IMG/VR virus record: IMGVR_UViG_3300030328_001074
Span: 1-47,658 of that record
Direction: 5' to 3' (one strand)
Length of the DNA: 47,658 nt
From: a virus
In this document: one piece after another, positions 43,424 through 47,658 of the stretch
How positions within the stretch are numbered: position 1 is the stretch's first letter
Layout: each line of letters begins with the position of its first letter
The notes under the pieces: generated by a model
Told to the model about the DNA's origin: nothing
Databases searched by the model: none
The model's input: the letters and a program-made list of their open reading frames with translations, nothing else
Position numbers and translations under genes: made by a program

Positions 43424-44223
43424 TGAAAAACTGGAGTCCATTAAATCAAATAGTAGGAGTAAGCGGTCCTAGTACTAATAACACGTTGTTTACGGACAAA
43501 GAACCTAGATTTAAAGCTCCTGTTTTTAATCCTGCTTCTGAAGAAAGAAAAGCACAAATTAGAGAAGATTGGAAAAATTTTGGAACAAATTACATAGATC
43601 TTGATGATGATGGAAAAGCAGAACCATGGGAGTATGGATTTGAAGCAGCTAGTTGGTTACCTAGTATAGTTGCTGGTATTGGAGGTACAATGAGTACTGG
43701 AGTAGGAGGAGTGCCTGCAGCGGTAGCAACTAAAACAGGACTTAAACAAGGGGCTAAACAAATAATAAAAAACGTTCCTAAATGGTGGAATCAAGGAAAG
43801 TCTTTATTTAATAAACATTTTAGACCGTGGAGAACAGCTGATCGTTATGAAATAAATACTCGCTATATTCCAAGATCTCGGGAATTTAAAGTAGGACCTT
43901 TTAAATTTGGTGGCAGCGCTATTTTTCCACATCATTCACAAAGACTCCAGCGTTTTGATGATGTCTTTCCTGGTCTACAATCTTATAATCCAAATCTTAA
44001 ATATGGATTATGGACATTAGGTACTCAAGGTGCAGGGTGGACATTAGGTTCTACAGAAGATAGATCACAAGGTATAAATCCTTATGTTCAAGAAGAACAG
44101 CAAAGAGTTAGAGATTCACTGGGTAGTGAAAATTATTTGGAAAGAAACTGGAATGATTCTTATACTGATAAAGATTTAATTAGAAGCAATCAAATTTACT
44201 TTAACAACTTAATAAATAATTAA
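43423..44223 (+). CDS. SPLN-tag protein with EF-hand-like loop
   Basis: This 266-residue protein starts MKNWSPLNQ, so it carries a short form of the tag at residues 4-9. Residues 59-70 read DLDDDGKAEPWE, with Asp at positions 1, 3 and 5, Gly at 6 and Glu at 12 of the loop: a canonical EF-hand calcium-binding pattern. It is followed by a hydrophobic Gly-rich helix (ASWLPSIVAGIGGTM) and a basic region (KTGLKQGAKQIIKNVPKWW). The C-terminal half has no clear motif. It overlaps the outer-membrane protein gene by one base. Function unknown; calcium dependence would be testable. Confidence 0.6.
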   Translation: MKNWSPLNQIVGVSGPSTNNTLFTDKEPRFKAPVFNPASEERKAQIREDWKNFGTNYIDLDDDGKAEPWEYGFEAASWLPSIVAGIGGTMSTGVGGVPAAVATKTGLKQGAKQIIKNVPKWWNQGKSLFNKHFRPWRTADRYEINTRYIPRSREFKVGPFKFGGSAIFPHHSQRLQRFDDVFPGLQSYNPNLKYGLWTLGTQGAGWTLGSTEDRSQGINPYVQEEQQRVRDSLGSENYLERNWNDSYTDKDLIRSNQIYFNNLINN

Positions 44224-44228
44224 TAAAA

Positions 44229-44675
44229 ATGAAAATATGGAAACTTGTCCTTTATGTGGCGGTCATTGCGGCCTTTGTTAGCAGTTGCGCGTCATTAACG
44301 CCAGCACCGTCAAATACAATTAAAGTCTTAGCTGTAACAGCTGAAGGTGATACAATACAACTTGATGTTAATTCATTAAGACCTAGAGTGTATCAAAATA
44401 TATACCATACATATCCTTATTATCATAATTATTGGAGACCATCTCCTTATTATGGATGGGGTTGGAATAACTATTATTATACTAGACCTCAAGGAACTAG
44501 ACCTAATAATGTAACTATTCCTAATGTAACTATACCAACTAAACCGACTGGTACATATAATAAACCTGCTAATACAGGAACTGGTCCATCGTTATCACCA
44601 AGTTTAAGTACACCAACAAATTCTAATACAAATAAAGGAGGAAATGGCAGCACCACAAATAGGGGAATCAACTAA
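44229..44675 (+). CDS. Putative lipoprotein, candidate outer spanin
   Basis: This 148-residue protein has a lipoprotein signal peptide: basic start, hydrophobic core (LVLYVAVIAAFV) and lipobox VSSC with Cys20, so it is probably lipid-anchored. The mature part has a beta-like segment (IKVLAVTAEGDTIQLDVN), then a Tyr/Trp/Pro-rich stretch (residues 55-85) and a Thr/Asn/Pro-rich tail. It overlaps the next gene, a membrane-plus-coiled-coil protein, by 32 bases; overlap of a lipoprotein with such a partner is typical of spanin pairs that fuse the two membranes during lysis. An exclusion lipoprotein is also possible. Confidence 0.55.
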   Translation: MKIWKLVLYVAVIAAFVSSCASLTPAPSNTIKVLAVTAEGDTIQLDVNSLRPRVYQNIYHTYPYYHNYWRPSPYYGWGWNNYYYTRPQGTRPNNVTIPNVTIPTKPTGTYNKPANTGTGPSLSPSLSTPTNSNTNKGGNGSTTNRGIN

Positions 44676-44934
44676 AATAACATTAGATCTTAAAACTATC
44701 GGAATGATAGTGGGTTTTACAGTTACTATAGCTAGTATGTACTTTGTAATGCAAGCAGATATTGCGGAAGCTAAAGAACTGCCTAGACCAGAAATATCTA
44801 AAACAGAATATGAATTAAAAGATGAATTAATTCGTAATACAATTATGGATACTCAAGATGATGTAGAAGAAATTAAAGAAACTATTGAAAAAATAGATGA
44901 AAGGTTATACGAAATAACAAAAAAAATAAATTAA
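44644..44934 (+). CDS. Membrane/coiled-coil protein, candidate inner spanin
   Basis: This 96-residue protein has a short cytoplasmic-looking start, one membrane helix (about residues 19-38, IGMIVGFTVTIASMYFVM) and a charged coiled coil (TMDTQDDVEEIKETIEKIDERLYEIT). The layout is that of an inner-membrane spanin subunit, and the preceding overlapping gene encodes a lipoprotein. A strong purine-rich Shine-Dalgarno-like sequence (aaaggaggaa) lies directly before its ATG, unlike other genes here. A small holin or antiholin is the alternative. Confidence 0.5.
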   Translation: MAAPQIGESTKITLDLKTIGMIVGFTVTIASMYFVMQADIAEAKELPRPEISKTEYELKDELIRNTIMDTQDDVEEIKETIEKIDERLYEITKKIN

Positions 44935-44935
44935 T

Positions 44936-45145
44936 ATGGAATTTTCTACACAAGGATACTTAAATAATAGTCCTGATATTAATCAACCTAATAATATTAT
45001 CCCTGGTAATAAAATTACAATGAAAGGGGTTAATTTTAAAGTATTAGGAACAGATAACAGAGGTTATACTAAAGTAATGTATCCAGGACATGATTATACG
45101 TTCCCTGGAGCTTCCTATGTGATTGAAACTCCTTTAAACCAATAG
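44936..45145 (+). CDS. Small conserved-looking protein
   Basis: This 69-residue protein contains a repeated-turn beta layout: NNIIPGNKITMKGVNFKVLGTDN, then GYTKVMYPGHDYTFPGASYVIETPL. The Pro-Gly turns at regular intervals suggest a compact beta domain. It has no signal peptide or membrane helix. It lies one base after the spanin-like gene and one base before the thioredoxin-like gene. No family is recognised; a small virion spike or assembly protein is possible. Confidence 0.5.
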   Translation: MEFSTQGYLNNSPDINQPNNIIPGNKITMKGVNFKVLGTDNRGYTKVMYPGHDYTFPGASYVIETPLNQ

Positions 45146-45146
45146 C

Positions 45147-45545
45147 ATGAGATACTTAAATATACTTTTACTATTAATATGTTTTAATACTTATGGGCAA
45201 TCATGGATAACTGATAGTGATTTTGATAATAAAATCAATGAGAAACAAGCATTCGGAGATGATCAAACATTACCGGTTGTTGTTGAGTTTTGGGCAGAAT
45301 TTAATGATGCGAATAAGTTTGGAGATTGGGATAAACTAGAAGATGTAGTTTATTATAGAGCAGATATAACTAAATGTCCTGCAGCAAAAAAGAAATATAA
45401 AGTAAGAATGGTACCTACTATAATTATATTTAAAGAAGGTATCAAAGAAGAAATGTTTAAAGCTGGTTTAGACTTAGTTTTACCGGCAGATTTAAGCGAA
45501 ATACAAGAAGCAGTAAATGAAGTAAATACTGCAAGTAAATTTTAA
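45147..45545 (+). CDS. Secreted thioredoxin-fold protein without catalytic cysteines
   Basis: This 132-residue protein has a Bacteroidota-style signal peptide (MRYLNILLLLICFNTYGQ) and then a thioredoxin fold. VVVEFWAEFNDANKF (residues 44-58) aligns with the thioredoxin active-site region, but the Cys-x-x-Cys is Asn53-Asp54-Ala55-Asn56. The rest is kept: the strand VVYYRADI, the cis-proline loop RMVPTIIIF with Pro90, and the final helix. It cannot do thiol redox chemistry at that site, so it probably binds a partner in the periplasm or outside the cell. Cys residues remain only in the signal and at TKCPAAKK. Confidence 0.82.
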   Translation: MRYLNILLLLICFNTYGQSWITDSDFDNKINEKQAFGDDQTLPVVVEFWAEFNDANKFGDWDKLEDVVYYRADITKCPAAKKKYKVRMVPTIIIFKEGIKEEMFKAGLDLVLPADLSEIQEAVNEVNTASKF

Positions 45546-45549
45546 AATT

Positions 45550-46041
45550 ATGAAAAACTCAAGAAAATCAAGTCCTTTAAATCAAGAAAGATCAGCATGG
45601 TATTCACCACGAGAACAATTACAAATGTCAGAAGCAGATAGACAACAAGCCTATAGCGATAATGCAAGATTATTAGGTGAGTCTATGTTTTTTACTCCAA
45701 TGTTTGGTGGGATGGCGAGTATGGGAGCAAATGCTGTGAAAAATATGTTTCGAGTAGCGCGTGGTAAAAATATTGCAAAACCAGCAACAGGAATGGGATA
45801 TGGAAAGTATACACAACATGTAGATGATTTATATAACAATCCTTCACATCCATTAAATCCTTTAGCTACGCCTTTAAATCCAAACTTTACTCCAGTAAAT
45901 CCCCGTCCTTTAGAAACAATAATGTGGGAAGGTGGAAGGCAAATGGTTAAACCTGGTAGTCCAAAACCATATTCCTCGACAAATCCACTTTGGCCGCAAG
46001 CGGTAGACGAAGCTGTTTATCCAAGAAATTGGAGGATGTAA
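45550..46041 (+). CDS. SPLN-tag protein
   Basis: This 163-residue protein begins MKNSRKSSPLNQ, with the full tag at residues 4-12. It continues with a helical segment (SPREQLQMSEADRQQAYSDNARLLGESM), a hydrophobic Gly/Met-rich part (FFTPMFGGMASMGANAVKNMF) and a Pro/Asn-rich tail with repeated PLNP-like turns (HPLNPLATPLNPNFTPVNP). It overlaps the next start by one base. The hydrophobic part could contact membrane. Function unknown; the tag links it to the 6734-11330 block. Confidence 0.6.
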   Translation: MKNSRKSSPLNQERSAWYSPREQLQMSEADRQQAYSDNARLLGESMFFTPMFGGMASMGANAVKNMFRVARGKNIAKPATGMGYGKYTQHVDDLYNNPSHPLNPLATPLNPNFTPVNPRPLETIMWEGGRQMVKPGSPKPYSSTNPLWPQAVDEAVYPRNWRM

Positions 46042-46205
46042 TGAAAAAGAGAAAACTAAATAGTACTAACCCTAAATATTATCCTGTATCAGAAGAAAAC
46101 TTAACTAAAGAAAGAAAAGAGTTAATAGCAAGTATTGATAAAGGAATGCATAGAAAGAGAAAAAAGATTATAAATGTATATGCAGTATTTAGTGAAATAG
46201 ATTAA
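46041..46205 (+). CDS. Small basic protein
   Basis: I place the start at 46041, directly overlapping the previous stop by one base (taatg), rather than upstream, because an upstream start would lie inside the preceding gene without a usable leader. The 54-residue product is strongly basic: KKRKLNSTNPKYYPVSEENLTKERKELIASID, then HRKRKKIINVYAV. It might bind DNA or anionic lipid. No family is recognised. Confidence 0.5.
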   Translation: MKKRKLNSTNPKYYPVSEENLTKERKELIASIDKGMHRKRKKIINVYAVFSEID

Positions 46206-46206
46206 T

Positions 46207-46671
46207 ATGAAAATAAGTGATCACATTACGTATGCAGAGGCTATACACTCTAATACAGCTAAAAGAAAAAATATAGATAATACTCCAAATGAAACTCAAG
46301 TAGAAGCTATGAAATTATTAGCGGAAAAAGTATTTGAACCATTAAGAGAATGGGTTGGAGGACCAATTAAAGTTAATTCATTCTTTCGCTCAGAAGCTTT
46401 GAATGAATCAATTGGTGGGTCAGCTACCAGTCAACATTGTAAAGGACAAGCGATTGACATTGACGATGTATACGGTAGAAAAAGTAATGCTGAAATGTAT
46501 AACTGGATTAAAGATAATTTAGATTTCGATCAAATGATTTGGGAATTCGGTACAGATATGCAACCTAATTGGGTACATGTATCATATGTTTCAGAAGAAA
46601 AGAATAGAAATAAGTGTTTAAAAGCATATAAAGAACACGGTAAAACAAAATATAAAGTAATATCATCATGA
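46207..46671 (+). CDS. M15-family peptidase endolysin
   Basis: This 154-residue protein matches peptidase M15A-type endolysins, which cut peptide cross-links in peptidoglycan. The zinc ligands are visible: His77 in SQHCKGQAIDID, Asp84 in the same motif and His124 in WVHVSY. The segment VNSFFRSEALNESIGG before the first ligand is also typical. It has no signal peptide, so it needs a holin, which is encoded at 11330. It starts one base after the preceding gene's stop. The fold and metal-site assignment are secure; the exact cut bond is not. Confidence 0.9.
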   Translation: MKISDHITYAEAIHSNTAKRKNIDNTPNETQVEAMKLLAEKVFEPLREWVGGPIKVNSFFRSEALNESIGGSATSQHCKGQAIDIDDVYGRKSNAEMYNWIKDNLDFDQMIWEFGTDMQPNWVHVSYVSEEKNRNKCLKAYKEHGKTKYKVISS

Positions 46672-47048
46672 AAAATATAAACAAACTAGGATTTAAAATG
46701 CGTCATATGGAAAAATCTGACGGATTAAGTCCATTAAGTCAAGGATGGGACGATCCTGTAGATACTAATGAGCCTCTTAGTAAACGTGAAATGAAACGAC
46801 TTAAGAATAGAGCGGAACGAGACTTAAAAAAAGAGATGAAAAAAGCTGGAAAAAAAGGACGTGAAAGTGAATTTATGTGGGATCCTCATAATTTAAAAAT
46901 GACATTAATTCCTACTGATGATGGAGATAGTCATACTTTTCCTCATTTAGATAAAATGTATGATATTTTACATCCTGGAGGTAATTGGCCTGGAACACCT
47001 AAAGATAAACACGATCATGATGATCACGCTGCAGTAACTAATGATTAG
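46668..47048 (+). CDS. Charged protein with a degenerate SPLN tag and His-rich end
   Basis: This 126-residue protein overlaps the endolysin stop by four bases. Residues 19-25 read GLSPLSQ, a degraded form of the tag. The centre is a strongly basic helix (KREMKRLKNRAERDLKKEMKKAGKKGRE), and the C-terminus is His/Asp-rich (DKHDHDDHAAVTND), which might bind metal. No catalytic motif is evident. It is the last + strand gene before the terminator. Confidence 0.55.
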   Translation: MKNINKLGFKMRHMEKSDGLSPLSQGWDDPVDTNEPLSKREMKRLKNRAERDLKKEMKKAGKKGRESEFMWDPHNLKMTLIPTDDGDSHTFPHLDKMYDILHPGGNWPGTPKDKHDHDDHAAVTND

Positions 47049-47085
47049 GAACAAAAAATAATGGGCGTACCATACCCAAAGTTCC
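47048..47085 (+). other. Structured RNA segment before the terminator
   Basis: The 5-base arms ggaac (47048-47052) and gttcc (47081-47085) enclose a shorter tggg/ccca pairing, making a possible bulged hairpin just before the main terminator. It may be part of the transcript end or of RNA processing. Confidence 0.35.
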
Positions 47086-47092
47086 TGTAACC

Positions 47093-47122
47093 AAGGGGAT
47101 CTCTTTCGAGGTCCCCTTTTTT
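47093..47122 (+). terminator. Intrinsic terminator at the convergent boundary
   Basis: The arms aaggggatctc (47093-47103) and gaggtcccctt (47108-47118) pair over 11 bases with one t-g wobble, a tttc loop and a T-run (47117-47122). It ends the long + strand operon three bases before the - strand gene stop at 47125. On the - strand the T-tract is weaker. Confidence 0.88.
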
Positions 47123-47124
47123 AG

Positions 47125-47658
47125 TTACCCATCACAACTTAAACATGATTCGTCCATAGCTTGTGCAGCTATATCTCCTCGTAATACAGATTCTGTTCTC
47201 ATATAATACAAAGTTTTAATTCCTTTTTTCCATGCATCTAAATGTACTTTATTAATCCATTTAGGTGTTGCTTCAGCTGGAAAAGCTAAATTTAAACTTA
47301 CACTTTGATCTATATATTGTTGACGTATTCCTGCTTGTCTAACTAATTCTAATTGATTAAGCTCTTTAAATGTTTTAAATACTTCTTTAACAGTCACATC
47401 GTGATCTCCCATTAAAACATCTTCTAACTCTTTTATTCCTTGTACCGATCCACCATCTTCTAAAATTTTATCCCATATTTCTTTAGTATTAAGCTCGTTG
47501 TCTTCTAATACTTGTTCTAATGTAGGATTCTTTCTAATGAAAGTTCCTTTAGCTGATTGATCTGTAAATACATTTGCTGCCCAAGGTTCTATTCCTGGAG
47601 AGACGTTTCCGCTAAGCTTTGAATTACTAACAGTGGGAGCAATAGCACGAAGATGAGT
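47125..47658 (-). CDS. nrdA: Class I ribonucleotide reductase large subunit, partial
   Basis: This is the C-terminal 177 codons plus stop of a reductase that makes deoxynucleotides for phage DNA; the gene continues beyond the right edge. Read from the edge it begins THLRAIAPTVSNSKLSGN, then SPGIEPWAANVFTDQSAKG and TFIRKNP, all standard NrdA sequence, and later QSVSLNLAFPAEATPKWINK and TLYYMRTES. The last residues are ESCLSCDG, a Cys pair of the type that passes electrons from thioredoxin or glutaredoxin to the active site. It converges on the late operon. Confidence 0.93.
   Translation of the reverse strand, partial: THLRAIAPTVSNSKLSGNVSPGIEPWAANVFTDQSAKGTFIRKNPTLEQVLEDNELNTKEIWDKILEDGGSVQGIKELEDVLMGDHDVTVKEVFKTFKELNQLELVRQAGIRQQYIDQSVSLNLAFPAEATPKWINKVHLDAWKKGIKTLYYMRTESVLRGDIAAQAMDESCLSCDG

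Noticed and set aside
44489-44671. A hydrophobic - strand frame opposite the lipoprotein gene
   Set aside because: It is antisense to the Thr/Asn/Pro-rich tail, and its Val/Leu/Pro content follows from complementing that sequence.
45990-46040. An upstream start for the small basic protein at 46041
   Set aside because: It lies inside the preceding gene, and the one-base stop/start overlap at 46041 matches the coupling seen elsewhere in this genome.
1-47658. tRNA genes, CRISPR arrays, insertion sequences or lysogeny genes
   Set aside because: Gaps between genes are under about 100 bases, no cloverleaf, spaced repeats, transposase, integrase or repressor was seen.

Overview
The window is most of the late (virion assembly, tail and lysis) half of a tailed-phage genome, A+T-rich and tightly packed. 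Every gene from 25 to 47048 lies on the + strand. A single gene, a partial class I ribonucleotide reductase large subunit, comes in from the right edge on the - strand and marks a convergent boundary with the nucleotide-metabolism part of the genome. There is no integrase, repressor, tRNA, CRISPR array or insertion sequence, and no gene-free stretch longer than about 90 bases. The host is probably a marine or aquatic member of the Bacteroidota (Flavobacteriia-like). Starts almost never carry a Shine-Dalgarno sequence and sit behind A/T-rich leaders. Three exported proteins have signal peptides ending in the Bacteroidota-style S/G-Gln cleavage site, and one protein has a lipobox. The head gene order (terminase, portal, scaffold-like, capsid, connectors, a large tail protein, giant internal protein) recalls podovirus-type Bacteroidota phages, including crAss-like ones, but I cannot fix the family without searches.

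Layout. 25-2770: tail-fibre and adhesin-like genes. 2861-5413: a small conserved gene, then groEL overlapping groES, then a winged-helix-like gene. 5416-11330: many small, mostly unassigned proteins, several carrying a short peptide tag (consensus S-R-K-S/A-S-P-L-N-Q), plus a probable head-decoration protein and a small HExxH metallopeptidase-like protein. 11330-13551: a holin, a secreted protein, small genes, a protein that looks like two fused GroES barrels, and a possible terminase small subunit. 13551-24056: TerL, portal, scaffold-like protein, major capsid protein, and connector or ring proteins, with a strong terminator after the capsid gene. 24061-30353: large tail proteins. 30358-41916: a GNAT acetyltransferase, internal virion proteins, and a 2941-residue giant with HExxH and HAD phosphatase-like motifs. 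41927-47048: an envelope and lysis block with an outer-membrane barrel-like protein, a lipoprotein overlapping a membrane/coiled-coil protein, a cysteine-less secreted thioredoxin fold, an M15 endolysin and more tag-bearing proteins. 47125-47658: nrdA on the - strand.

How the genes may work together. GroEL, GroES and the double GroES-like protein probably give the phage its own folding chamber for capsid or tail proteins. TerL, portal, scaffold and capsid build the head. The ring proteins and the large propeller-like proteins form the short tail, and the internal proteins, including the giant, are probably ejected. The holin, M15 peptidase and candidate spanin pair lyse the cell. The least explained parts are the SPLN peptide tag shared by at least seven otherwise unrelated proteins in two blocks flanking the head and tail genes, and the group of four phage-encoded envelope proteins.
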